Part shown: positions 1 through 10,400 of the stretch, piece by piece | Layout: each line of letters starts with the position of its first letter | How positions within the stretch are numbered: the first letter of the stretch is position 1 | DNA from: Pseudomonas serboccidentalis | GTDB lineage: Bacteria > Pseudomonadota > Gammaproteobacteria > Pseudomonadales > Pseudomonadaceae | DNA: 64,000 nucleotides | Reading direction: 5' to 3' | Assembly: GCF_028830055.1 (NCBI RefSeq) | Contig: NZ_CP101655.1 | Location: 4,394,769-4,458,768, forward strand | Translations under genes and position numbers: made by a program | The notes under the pieces: generated by a model | Seen by the model: the letters and a program-made list of their open reading frames with translations, nothing else | What the model was told of the DNA's origin: nothing | The model's database searches: none

Positions 1-1
1 C

Positions 2-799
2 CTGGCTTTCGGTCTGGCCGGATGTCCGACCGATCCTGCGGTTGGCGCGGTGACGCTGGAACACGGCCATGCCCTGGTCGTTGCTGTGCTGGAACTGTTT
101 CTCGACCTGGCCCGGCCGGAGCAGACGCGGATGCGCCATCTGCTCGATGAGCTGCCAATGCGGGCCTTTCTCGAGCCATTGCGCGAACGCGTGACGATCA
201 ACGCTGCCGTTGACTGGCAGCGCCCTGCGGCAGCGGATAATCTGCGCCTTGGTATGCACCGGCAAAACACCGATGACTTTGTCTATGTCGGCGCGGTGCC
301 GGCGCTCGGTCGTCTTGACCCGGCCATGCTGCGCGGCGCGGCTCGACTGGCCCGCGAATTCGGCGATGGCAGTCTGCGCTTCACCCCGTGGCAAAGCCTG
401 TTGCTGCCCAGCGTCAGGCATACCGACGCGGCGCTCGTGCTGAGCCAGCTGGCGCAATTGCAATGGCTGACTGATGACGGCGAGCCGCTGTCCCGGCTGA
501 TCGCCTGCACCGGTTCCAATGGCTGCGGCAAAGGTCTGGCCGACACCAAGCAGGATGCGCGGGCGTTGGCGACGTTGTTGGCGACGGCGCAGGACGTGCA
601 TCTGTCCGGTTGCCCACGCTCCTGCGCGGCGGCGCACCGCGCGCCAGCCACATTGCTGGCCGTCAGCCCCGGCCGTTACGACCTCTATTTTCGCGATGCA
701 ACGCAGCCGGGTTTTGGCGCGCTGCACGCACGCAACCTTACTATTGAAGCGGCCGCGACCCTGCTCGACGCCCGCTCACGGAGCCCCCTTGATGCTTGA
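2..799 (+). CDS. cobG: Precorrin-3B synthase CobG, 3' part (partial)
   Basis: The reading frame is already open at the left edge, so the first part of the gene lies outside the window; 265 codons are present. CobG is the oxygen-dependent enzyme that turns precorrin-3A into precorrin-3B in aerobic cobalamin synthesis. It is a sulfite/nitrite-reductase-like protein. The visible part has the two cysteine pairs expected for a 4Fe-4S/siroheme-type site: CTGSNGC near base 505 and SGCPRSC near base 605. Its end overlaps the start of cobH by eight bases, and cobI and cobJ follow with tiny overlaps, so this is one translationally coupled operon. Identification rests on motifs plus the neighbours and is firm. 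Confidence 0.93.
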   Translation: MAFGLAGCPTDPAVGAVTLEHGHALVVAVLELFLDLARPEQTRMRHLLDELPMRAFLEPLRERVTINAAVDWQRPAAADNLRLGMHRQNTDDFVYVGAVPALGRLDPAMLRGAARLAREFGDGSLRFTPWQSLLLPSVRHTDAALVLSQLAQLQWLTDDGEPLSRLIACTGSNGCGKGLADTKQDARALATLLATAQDVHLSGCPRSCAAAHRAPATLLAVSPGRYDLYFRDATQPGFGALHARNLTIEAAATLLDARSRSPLDA

Positions 800-1418
800 T
801 TACATCCGCGACGGTCAGGAGATCTATCGCAACTCCTTCGCGATCATTCGCAGCGAGGCCAATCTGGCGCGCATCCCGGCCGATCTGGAAAAACTCGCAG
901 TGCGGGTGATCCACGCCTGCGGCATGGTCGAGGCCGTTGATGGTCTGCAGTTCTGCGAAGGCGCGGGCAAGGCCGGGCGCGATGCGCTGGCGGCCGGCGC
1001 GCCGATCCTGTGCGATGCGCGGATGGTCTCCGAAGGCGTGACCCGTGCCCGCCTGCCGGCCAACAATCAGGTGATCTGCACCCTGCGCGACGACAGCGTT
1101 CCGGCGCTGGCCCGTGAGCTGGGCAACACCCGTTCCGCCGCTGCGCTGGAGTTGTGGCGTCCGCACCTGGAAGGCAGTGTGGTGGTGATTGGCAATGCGC
1201 CGACCGCGCTGTTCTATCTGCTGGAAATGCTCGACGCCGGTGCACCGAAACCGGCGCTGATCCTTGGCTTCCCGGTGGGCTTCGTCGGCGCTGCCGAGTC
1301 GAAAGCAGCGCTGGCGGCTGACAGTCGCGGCGTCCCGTTCGTGATCATGCAAGGTCGGCTCGGCGGCAGTGCCATGGCCGCCGCTGCAGTGAATGCCCTC
1401 GCCACGGAGATCGAATGA
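792..1418 (+). CDS. cobH: Precorrin-8X methylmutase CobH
   Basis: Encodes 208 residues, the usual CobH size. The enzyme moves the C-11 methyl group of precorrin-8X to C-12 to give hydrogenobyrinic acid, a cytoplasmic step of the aerobic B12 pathway. The start [20 protein letters not shown], the HACGM histidine segment, the C-terminal [13 protein letters not shown] and the [16 protein letters not shown] tail are hallmarks of the CobH/CbiC family. The ATG at 792 was chosen because it begins this conserved N-terminus and overlaps the cobG stop; an in-frame extension further upstream only reads cobG in another frame. The stop overlaps the cobI start (ATGA). Confidence 0.96.
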   Translation: MLDYIRDGQEIYRNSFAIIRSEANLARIPADLEKLAVRVIHACGMVEAVDGLQFCEGAGKAGRDALAAGAPILCDARMVSEGVTRARLPANNQVICTLRDDSVPALARELGNTRSAAALELWRPHLEGSVVVIGNAPTALFYLLEMLDAGAPKPALILGFPVGFVGAAESKAALAADSRGVPFVIMQGRLGGSAMAAAAVNALATEIE

Positions 1419-2149
1419 TGCAAGCCAAAGGACGTTTGATCGGTCTGGGCGTCGGCCCGGGTGATCCGGAACTGATTACCGTGAAGGCCCTGCGCCTGCT
1501 GCGCGAATCCCCGGTGGTGGCGTACTTCGTCGCCAAGGGCAAGAAGGGCAACGCGTTCGGCATCATCGAGGCGCACCTGCAAGACGCACAGAATCTGCTG
1601 CCGCTGGTGTACCCGGTCACCACTGAAGTGTTGCCGGCGCCGCTGTCGTACGAGCAAGTGATCAGCGATTTCTACGATGAAGCCGCCGAAACGGTGGCCG
1701 CGCATCTGGACGCCGGCCGCGACGTGGCGGTGATCTGCGAAGGTGATCCGTTCTTCTACGGCTCCTACATGTATCTGCATGACCGGCTGTCCACCCGCTA
1801 CGAAGCCGAAGTGGTACCGGGCGTGTGCTCGATGCTCGGCGGTGCGTCGGTGCTGGGGGCGCCGCTGGTGTATCGCAACCAGAGCTTGTCGGTGCTGTCC
1901 GGCGTGCTGCCGCATGATGATCTGAAGCGCCGCCTGGCCGATGCCGACGCGGCGGTGATCATGAAGCTGGGGCGCAACTTCCCGAAAGTCCGCCAGGTGC
2001 TCGAAGAACTCGGGCTGGCCGAGCGTGCGCTGTATGTCGAGCGCGCGACCATGGCCAACCAGAAGATCGTGCCGCTGGATCAGGTCGAGCCAATGTCCTC
2101 GCCGTACTTCTCGTTGATCATCGTTCCCGGTGAAAGGTGGCAAGGCTGA
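1415..2149 (+). CDS. cobI: Precorrin-2 C(20)-methyltransferase CobI
   Basis: Encodes 244 residues, a SAM-dependent methyltransferase that adds a methyl group at C-20 of precorrin-2. It shows the tetrapyrrole methylase fold: [20 protein letters not shown] at the N-terminus, the [14 protein letters not shown] loop that binds [16 protein letters not shown], and [15 protein letters not shown] near the end. Two adjacent ATG codons (1415 and 1418) are possible starts; the first gives an ATGA overlap with cobH. The stop TGA shares one base with the start of cobJ. Confidence 0.96.
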   Translation: MMQAKGRLIGLGVGPGDPELITVKALRLLRESPVVAYFVAKGKKGNAFGIIEAHLQDAQNLLPLVYPVTTEVLPAPLSYEQVISDFYDEAAETVAAHLDAGRDVAVICEGDPFFYGSYMYLHDRLSTRYEAEVVPGVCSMLGGASVLGAPLVYRNQSLSVLSGVLPHDDLKRRLADADAAVIMKLGRNFPKVRQVLEELGLAERALYVERATMANQKIVPLDQVEPMSSPYFSLIIVPGERWQG

Positions 2150-3852
2150 TGGCCCATTCCGCTCCGGCGATTGTCATTCTCGGCAATGGCAGCCTCGCGA
2201 CCGCACGCAAGATTCAGCAGGTGTATCCGGGCGCGCTGATCCATGGATTGGCCGAACGGGTCGAAGGCGCGGACCGTGTTTATCACGAGTTCGGCGCGAC
2301 CCTGCGCGAACTTTATCAACAGGACACGCCGATCATCGCGCTGTGCGCCGCCGGGATTGTGATCCGCACCCTGGCGCCGTTGCTGCTGGAAAAAGGTGCC
2401 GAGCCACCGGTGCTGGCCGTGGCCGAAGACGGCAGCGCCGTGGTGCCACTGCTCGGCGGTCTCGGCGGAGTGAATGTCATGGCCCGTGAAATTGCCGCTG
2501 GCCTCGACGTCGCGGCGGCGATCACCACCAGCGGTGAATTGCGTTTCGGCACCTGTCTGCTCAATCCACCCAGCGGCTATGCCTTGGGTGATCTGGAGCT
2601 GGGCAAGCGCTTCGTTTCGGACTTGCTGGCCGGCGAACATGTGCGCATCGAAGGCGCTGCACCTTGGTTGGCGCAAGCACAGTTGCCGCAAGATCCTCAG
2701 GCGCATTTGTCGATCCATGTCGGCAGCGCCGAACGGACGCCGGCCGCCAATGAATTATTGATCTACCCGCGCAGTGTCTTGCTGGCGGTCAGTGCCAGTG
2801 TGGCGGATTTGCCCCAGGCGATACGCGCGGCGTTGCGTCAGGCGCGAGTCGCCGTTCAATCGCTGGCGTGCTTGCTGGCGCCAGCCACGGAGATGGCCAA
2901 CCCGACGTTGCGCGAAGCGGCGCTTGAACTGAGTGTTCCGTTGCGTTTTGCCTCCCCCGCCAGCGATGCCAGCGAACTGGCTCGCGCGGCTGTTCCCGGT
3001 GCGACGATTATCCCGATCGACGCGAACCTGGCGCTGGCAATCGCCGAACAGCCCCTGGACGTTACGCAAATCGGCCGCCCTCGCGGTCGGCTGGCGGTGA
3101 TCGGCCTGGGCCCGGGTGCTGCCGAATTGATGGTGCCTGCGGTGAAGGCCGAACTGGCCAAAGCCACGGATGTGCTTGGCTATGAAACCTATGTACGCAT
3201 GGCCGGCCCGTTTCGACCTGATCAAGTGCTGCATTGCACCGACAACCGCGAGGAGATGCAGCGTGCCCGTCACGCTTTCGAACTGGCGGCCCAAGGGCGT
3301 TCGGTGATTGTGGTTTCGTCCGGTGACCCCGGCGTGTTCGCCATGGCCGCCGCGGTGCTCGAAGCCTTGCACGAGTCGAGTGAGCCGGCCTGGCACAGCG
3401 TCGATCTGGAGATTCTGCCGGGGGTTTCTGCTTCGCTGGCGACCGCCGCGCAGGCCGGTGCACCGCTGGGGCATGACTTCTGCGTGATGTCGCTGTCGGA
3501 CAACCTCAAGCCGTGGTCGATCATCGAGAAGCGTCTGGACCTGGCCGCCGCAGCCGATCTGGCGCTGGCTTTCTATAACCCGATATCCCGTTCTCGGCCG
3601 TGGCAGTTAGGCCGTGCTCTGGAAATCGTCGCACAACATCGCACGCCTGAAACTCCAGTGGTTCTGGGCCGTGACATCGGCCGGCCCGGCCAGACGCTGC
3701 GGGTCACCACACTGGGTGCGCTCACGCCGGAGCAGGTGGACATGCGCACCATGGTGCTGATCGGCTCGTCCACCACCTGCGTTTTCCCTCGCGCCGAAGG
3801 TGGCGACTGGGTCTACACACCGCGCTGGTATGGCAACAAACCCCTCTGCTGA
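2149..3852 (+). CDS. cobJ: CbiG-CobJ fusion: cobalamin biosynthesis protein / precorrin-3B C(17)-methyltransferase
   Basis: Encodes 567 residues, about twice the length of a plain CobJ. The first ~310 residues are CbiG-like: an N-terminal segment with the IIALCAAGIVIRTLAP and VPLLGGLGGVN motifs, then a CobE/CbiG C-terminal-like part around residues 200-300. From about residue 313 (GRLAVIGLGPG) to the end it is a SAM-dependent tetrapyrrole methylase with SSGDPGVFAMAAAVLEAL, LPGVSASLATAA and LAFYNPISRSRPWQL, typical of CobJ, which methylates C-17 with ring contraction. The start at 2149 is coupled to the cobI stop. The CbiG-like half opens the delta-lactone in anaerobic pathways; its job in an aerobic pathway is less clear. 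Such fusions are known in Pseudomonas. Confidence 0.93.
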   Translation: MAHSAPAIVILGNGSLATARKIQQVYPGALIHGLAERVEGADRVYHEFGATLRELYQQDTPIIALCAAGIVIRTLAPLLLEKGAEPPVLAVAEDGSAVVPLLGGLGGVNVMAREIAAGLDVAAAITTSGELRFGTCLLNPPSGYALGDLELGKRFVSDLLAGEHVRIEGAAPWLAQAQLPQDPQAHLSIHVGSAERTPAANELLIYPRSVLLAVSASVADLPQAIRAALRQARVAVQSLACLLAPATEMANPTLREAALELSVPLRFASPASDASELARAAVPGATIIPIDANLALAIAEQPLDVTQIGRPRGRLAVIGLGPGAAELMVPAVKAELAKATDVLGYETYVRMAGPFRPDQVLHCTDNREEMQRARHAFELAAQGRSVIVVSSGDPGVFAMAAAVLEALHESSEPAWHSVDLEILPGVSASLATAAQAGAPLGHDFCVMSLSDNLKPWSIIEKRLDLAAAADLALAFYNPISRSRPWQLGRALEIVAQHRTPETPVVLGRDIGRPGQTLRVTTLGALTPEQVDMRTMVLIGSSTTCVFPRAEGGDWVYTPRWYGNKPLC

Positions 3853-3857
3853 ACCCT

Positions 3858-3877
3858 GGCGGCCCGTTCGGGCCGCC
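3858..3877 (+). terminator. Probable terminator of the cob operon
   Basis: A perfect 8-bp stem (GGCGGCCC/GGGCCGCC) with a GTTC loop lies six bases after the cobJ stop. Only a short T-containing tail follows, so termination strength is uncertain. Confidence 0.6.
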
Positions 3878-4428
3878 TTCATCACCCGAATCCCGCTTTT
3901 TTCCCGATTGTTACGGCATTTGTGCGTGTAAGCCTGTTCGGTCATTCGAGTGGGATCGGGTTGTCTGTCCAGGCAGAACTTTAATCCTGCGCTGTAGGAC
4001 GTTTGACTTGTATGTCAGTGTTTTTCAAGTGTGACAACTCATAACTTAAGACGGCTGTTACAAGGTCCGGCTATGACGAGCTTTTTCAGGGCTTTAATGT
4101 GTATGTCATTAGTCAGCGAGGCTGTTTGCGTCAAGTCTGTAACAGTGGATGTGCTGTTTGCTCTGTAATTAATTGAATTCCTTGTTGGTTGAGCCGTGTT
4201 TGTGTGGCGGGTTAGTTTTGTTTCGGGTTTTTGGTGTTAGTTGGTTTTAGAGGTTTTATATGGCGCTCTTTCGATATTAAGTGATGTTGGCGTTCGTCCA
4301 GGAACGGCGGCGCCTGTTTGTATTGTTACAAATCGGTGGAATGCACGAATGTCTGAGTGCGCGTGTGGAATCATCATTGTCTAGAGTCGATCCCGGCTAT
4401 TTATATACGATAAATGGAAGTGTTGTTT
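3878..4428. other. AT-rich, C-poor intergenic region upstream of the toxin gene
   Basis: About 550 bases with no credible gene. It is clearly more AT-rich than the flanking genes, and from about 4140 to 4270 it is mostly T and G with very few C (for example only two C in 4201-4260). The octamer GTATGTCA occurs twice (4010 and 4101). A weak sigma70-like promoter could be TTGTCT at 4377-4382 and TTTATA at 4400-4405 with a 17-base spacer, which would give a very short leader containing the ribosome binding site. The composition suggests transfer together with the downstream gene. Confidence 0.5.
4414..4421 (+). promoter_or_regulatory. Toxin ribosome binding site inside an Rsm/CsrA-like motif
   Basis: The bases ATGGAAGT fit the A-N-GGA-N-G-U core bound by RsmA/CsrA proteins and contain the GGAAG ribosome binding site eight bases before the ATG at 4429. 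This decides the start: the ATG at 4414 has no Shine-Dalgarno sequence of its own. Function as an Rsm target is inference. Confidence 0.35.
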
Positions 4429-7400
4429 ATGAGTGAATCCAAGTTCTCGATTGCGGATGGCTATGTCGATTTTGTAGGTCTGTTTAATCGGGAGGACCTT
4501 GAGCAGGCCTTAATATCGTACAAAGGTACCGAACAATATGATGCAGTGTTTCGATATTACTTTGGTTGTTTCAATGTGCCGGACTCTTCCCGGTTATTGG
4601 AGCCGTTAGGGCTGCTCAAGCAAGCGTTGGGGGCCCTGGAAGGAGGTGCTCGGCGTCGTCGCGCGGCAGAGGCGGAAGCGCCCATGAGTCCTGGTGTCGC
4701 CGAGGGGCCTGATCTGGCGGATATCTGCAACAGAGTGGAGGATTTCCAGGCGCGCCTGCACAACAGTCTCGAACAGCTGAAAATACCCGCCACCGAGGTG
4801 CCGAAAAATCTGCATTTTGTCTGGCTGGGTGGGGGCGTCGGGGAGGTCCAGCGCGATTACATCAACATTTGGAAGCAGGTGATGGTCGCAGAGGGTTATA
4901 ACCTCAGTCTCTGGTACGACAGCGACGCGCTGCTGGCCTATGAAACCAACCGGATCATTGTCGAAGCCGCCAAGGCCGATGCCATGCTCAATGGCGGGCA
5001 AACCAGTGCCGATGCAAATGAATTGGGCGACCGCTATGAAGAGCGCGCCATCGTTCTGAAGCAGCAAATGTACGCGCACATTACGAAGGCCGTAGAAAGC
5101 GGCAGCAGCGCGGATGCTGCCAGAATCGATTTACTGGTTCGAGCCTATGGCCAGGACGAGGCGCGCCTGAACGCCTTGAAAAGCAGTAACCGACTCAGCC
5201 TCTTGGCATTGGTCGAAGGGGGGCTGGCACTGCGCGATTTGGCTGTCGCTGAGGCACCGCTGCATTTGGCGGATATCTACGAGCGCGAGATCAGTCTGCG
5301 AGGCAATTTTGCGGCGGCTTCCGATGTCGTTCGTGTCGAGGCCCTGATTGCCGAGGGTGGCAGTTATGCCGATGTCGATAATCTACCGCCGTTGCTGGAA
5401 AAACTGGGCGGGGTGGATATCCTTGCATTCAAGACTGACGCGCGTCTGGGCGTGCTGCAGTTGATGCTCGACCGCAATCCCGAGTGGATGCCCGGCCGTC
5501 AGGCATTGCGCAGCAGGTACACCAATTATTTTGAGCAGATCCCGCTGGAGCATCGCGAAGCACTCGAGCGCTTCGCTGAAAGCCAACCTGAATTGAACCG
5601 CGTTTTTCGTCCCCCGGTAGAACGTCTGGTTCAACCGGATGGTCTACGAGCCGTCGCCGAACAAAGTAGCCTGAGCAACGCTTTCCTGATGGCTCATCCC
5701 GGGTCAGCGATGCTCAAAACCGTGCGCGAGCGTTTCAGGCTCAATTATGAAATTGTCGATGCCACGGCCCGCCTGGCCGATGAGAAAAATGTTGCCCTCA
5801 CTGATGCCGAGGCCATGATTGGCCTAGCGCAAGAGGCCGCGACGCAGGTTTTCGGTGCGCTACACAACCTGCCGGAGGAACAAGACCTGGCGGTGTCTTT
5901 TCTGGTTCAGGCGGCCGCAACCTACTACAGCGACGGCATCCGCCCCCAGAGCGAGGTGACCATCTATCTGACCGGTCCTGCGGCCATGCGCGATGGCATG
6001 ATGGACTACGAAAGGACGCATTTTACGTCGCGAACCGCCGAAGCATGGCGAGCGGAGGCTGCAATCCCGGCCATTGCCACCGTCAACCGGGCGACTGAGG
6101 AGGAGCTCGATCATTCTTGGAAAGAGAATGAAAGTGACACCGGACAATGGCTGAGCAACGAGGTAAGTCGTTGGCAAGCGGGGCAATTCAAAACCCGTTA
6201 CGCGGGCGATCTGGCACAGTTGCTCAAATACCGCACCATTGATTTCGCAGAAGGCTGGCCGGTGATCGAGGGGCGTCATGTCGTGTCCACCGACCTGTTG
6301 CAGCATCTGGCCGATGAGTTGGGTGAACCGTTCATGCGCATGATGAATAACTGCCATGACGGAGCAGTGACTTTCGACAAGGCTGTCCGACTGAGCTTTG
6401 ATGAGCGTCAGTCGATCCTCGCGCAAAGTGTTAGTACACGGCCTCCTGGATTGTTGAGCGATCCGCAGACGCAACAGCTATCGATCGATGAACTGCTGAG
6501 CCGACTCGCCAAGGGCACGGTCATAGCCAATCAGGTGAGCCCCTTGCAGCGCCTGCTGCTGGCAGCCTTGATCGGCGCACCGGCGGTGGATAACCAGAGC
6601 TTCGACGCGGCTCGCCCGCAACTGGAGAGTCTCGCCAATAGCCTCGGCAAGCTGGGGACGGCGGGCCGCTACGCGATGATCGAGCACGCACTGTACCAAC
6701 GCCAGGCTCCGGCGTTTCTGGCCGGGCTTGCCAGCCCTGCCGATCATCCGCCAGCCCACTCCGAAACCGCCTTGGGGTTGAAAAAAAATGCGCTGGAGCA
6801 ACCACTGACTTTGCGTCAATGGGGCAAGCACGTCGCCAGAATCCAGCAGGTGGCGAAACTTGAATTCCGTGATCAGGTTGCCGAGCGCGTCGGGGTTGTT
6901 ATGGGCGGCATTGAAGCGGCCAACACCAAGCTTGTACCGCAAGATTTAATGCTTCAAGGCACAGGGGATGCGTTGGGTGGACGTTGTTATCCACTGGCCT
7001 TGGTGATGGCGGCGGCATTGTCGGAGGGAAAGGCTGCGGCCAATACCCTGCGCGAGCGATTCTATTTGGGGGTTCTGGAGCCTGAGACAAGCGATTCAGC
7101 AATTTTTCTACACAGTCTGGAAGCATTGCGTGGCGTGCAAATCAGCGAGGTGGGCAGCGCGCTGGCGCGCTCGGATCTGAATCAGGTCGTCGACATACTG
7201 AGCACCAGAACAATCACCAGCACGCTGATGCTCAACTCCGATAATCACGCCATGCTCGTGGCCAAAACCATTGAGGGCGAACACAGCACCTATCACTTTT
7301 ACGATCCGAATTTCGGTGTTTTGGAGTTCGATCAACCGGCCGCGTTCAGACGGGCACTGGAGCAGTTCTTCCTTGAACAGAAGATGGCCGGACCCTATGC

Positions 7401-10400
7401 AGCCTATGGCGATACGGCGCATCCGACCTTCGATCTGATCGAGCTGGATGGCGCGCGGGTGTCGAAGGTGGCATTGCCTGGCGCAATTCGGGTCTCGCAA
7501 CTTCTGCAACCCGGCACATTGCCGGGAGAGTCGCGACGCCCGGTGAGGCAGCGTCTGGCCAGCGCCCGCGGACAATCATTGATGAGTAACTCTCGTCTGG
7601 GCAGTTGTCTGCTGGAACTGGACGGTCATTGGTGGGGGCAACAAATCGAGCAAGTGACATCCCGCCTCCGGCAGCAAAATCAGCTGGCACCAAAGCTTGT
7701 GCCGTTGTTCGAAACCCTGGAGGTCATGCCGGACGGGGCCTACCGGATGAGCCTGATCAACCCTGAAAACCCTGAGCACCTGGTACGAATCACCACCGAC
7801 GACCATCGGCTCTTGCGCATTAAAAACTACCTCTCGGAACGTTTTGCAGCCTTGGCCAACAAACCATCCGTCCCGGGGGACCCCGTCGATCCCACTGATG
7901 TGGGTAGCGTTCACACCCTGAACGCCGGCTTCGCCATTCAAGCGCTGATGAATGCGCTGAGGAGACAGGAAGGGCCGGACAAACCCCTGACTATGGCTGT
8001 CCGGTTGCACGCCTATGTCAATTACGCGCAATTGGTGCATGGCAACGTTGCCGATGTAGCGGGCCTGGTGGGTTTGGTCCGGCAGGCGCTGGCTGAAGAG
8101 AAACTGATTGCCCGTACCGTCGCCCCAGTGGTCAAAGCCGCTGTGGGGCCGAGCGTGGGCGAAGCGACCGGCGGACTGTTGCAACTGGCGAATGTCGGGT
8201 TCGACATTTATCAATTGGCGACTGCGGACAATGATGTTGAGCGAGCCCAGTTCGGGACGCAATTGGCCTTCGACTCGGCGAGTCTGGTGTTGTCGTTGGG
8301 CGCTTACGCTGCCGGCGCCACAGTCGCCGGGGCGTTTCTGGGCGGGGCAGCCGTGATTCTGGGGGGGCTGGCAGTGGGATTGGCGGCAGTGGTCCAGGGC
8401 TTCGCCACCATTGCCGAAGAAGCCAAACAGGTCGGGCTGTTTTTCGATGAAATCGAGAAGGCGCATCGTCAAGGCTATCGATTCGACGGCGCTTTAGGGG
8501 CTTGGGTACCGCACTCATCGCTGATCGTCCAGGCGCTGGATCTGGCCGCCGGCAAACTGCTGCTCGACAGCCCGAAACTGTACCCGCTGCGCGACCATTT
8601 CGGGGTACCGACCTTTGACGACGATTACGAGCGGGCGATCAACATCCGTCGGGAACTGAATCTGCCTAGCCAGATAAAATTCACTCCGCCCACCGGGCAG
8701 ATCATCGTGCTGCCCTGCACACCACAAACCTGTTACAGCTACGAGTACAAGGCGCTGCCCTTCGCCACGCTGCGCCATGACCCCGGGTTCGACACGGCCC
8801 GGCGCCTGGAGAAAAAGAAAGCGGACGGCGCAAGGCTGTTCCTGTTTTCCTTCTATTCGTTTCCGAGTGAGTACATTCTTTATCGCCTGTTCCCGGTCTA
8901 TACGCCGACAGTGATCGATGTGCTGCTCGATGCCGTCGAGCGCTCGCTGGTGATACCCGTTCTGCCGCCGGTATGGCACGGGAAAGTCGCCTATCGGGTT
9001 CAGGGCGCCGGCAAGCAATGTGCATTGGTGCTCAATCCCGGGGTGAGTCTGACACTTGAGTCACCCAGCATTACTACCTCCCCATGGGTGCTGGAGGCGT
9101 CGTGGGCCAACGAGAGCGATGTTGTTCTGGGGGGAGCGGCGGGCCTGCAGATCGGTACCGTCAAGGTGGAGTTCAAGGGCCGGGGACTTCATGAAGTCCT
9201 GATCCGGATCGCCAACAATCAGCTGTTCCAGCTTGATCGCGGAAAACGGCAGATGAGCCTCGTCGAGCAGGATGTGCCTTCGGGCATGGATCGGCAGACG
9301 TTGCAGGAGCATCTCAAGGGACTGGCTCAGGAGCATCGTTTGGTGATGCCGTATACGCCGGTTCATCACTATCTGATTCCGTACGAGGAGCCGAGTGAGC
9401 CCCGTTACACCACCGCCTGGTACGACGCGAAGGAGGAACGCCTCCTGTACATCCGCAGCAAGGATGTACTCGCCGCGGATGAAGCGCTGTTAGGAACGGT
9501 AGCTGGCGGCTACGGCTATTTCTACGAACCGCAGGGTTTCGTGATTTGGCAAGTCGACGCAGTCACCGGATTGCTCAGTTATCGTTATCGGATACTGCCT
9601 AAAGACACGGGAGCCACCATCAAGAGCATTGAGGCGGACGCGCAGGGGGTGATTCATGTCGTACAGGAAATTGCTCGCGAAGGTCAGATCAGCGATGTGT
9701 TGGTGTACGTGATCCATGACGGGCAACTGCTGCTGAGTTCGGTCACCCGCGACATGGATCCGGGGCTGGAATCAGTCTTCAGTGCCAGCGACACACTGGC
9801 TGACTGGTCGCAGGTGCTTGGCAGCTATTACGTTCTTAGGCCTGTTGTTGACGATGATGACGTTTCCAACGTCGACTGGCAGCCGGCGCCCTTTGTTTCG
9901 GTCTGCTGGAAGTTCGAAGCAAATGCACGGGACATGGCCTGGGTTCGCGACAGTGACCATCTGATCATCCGCCCCTCTCCGCGGCGTCACCGCGGGCGCG
10001 GCTGGGCCGATTCGATCAAGAACATGACCGACCTGACATTGCTTACACCCGCGGACGGCAGTGATGTGTTTGTCATCTACGACAGGCTCAGGCAGCAGCT
10101 GTGCCGTAAGCAACGCACCCTGGTGGAGGGCAAAGGACAGTGGTCCGAAACATGGCGACAGCCGGCGAACCTGCAGAATGTCGAGGCAGTCCAAGGCGGG
10201 TACCTGGCGCTGACGTCGGAGGGCCTGTTCTTCAATCTGTCTCCCCAGGGGTACCTGACACTGGGAGGTCTTGGCGAGTCATGGTTAAAGAATCGGATGC
10301 ACTGGTGGTCCGCATTGGAACCGCTTGCCCGGCAGTACGCGGCTGAGAGCTTTGCTCTGGTCGGCCTGAGCAACTTCAACGATAACGCGAAGTTGTGCGC

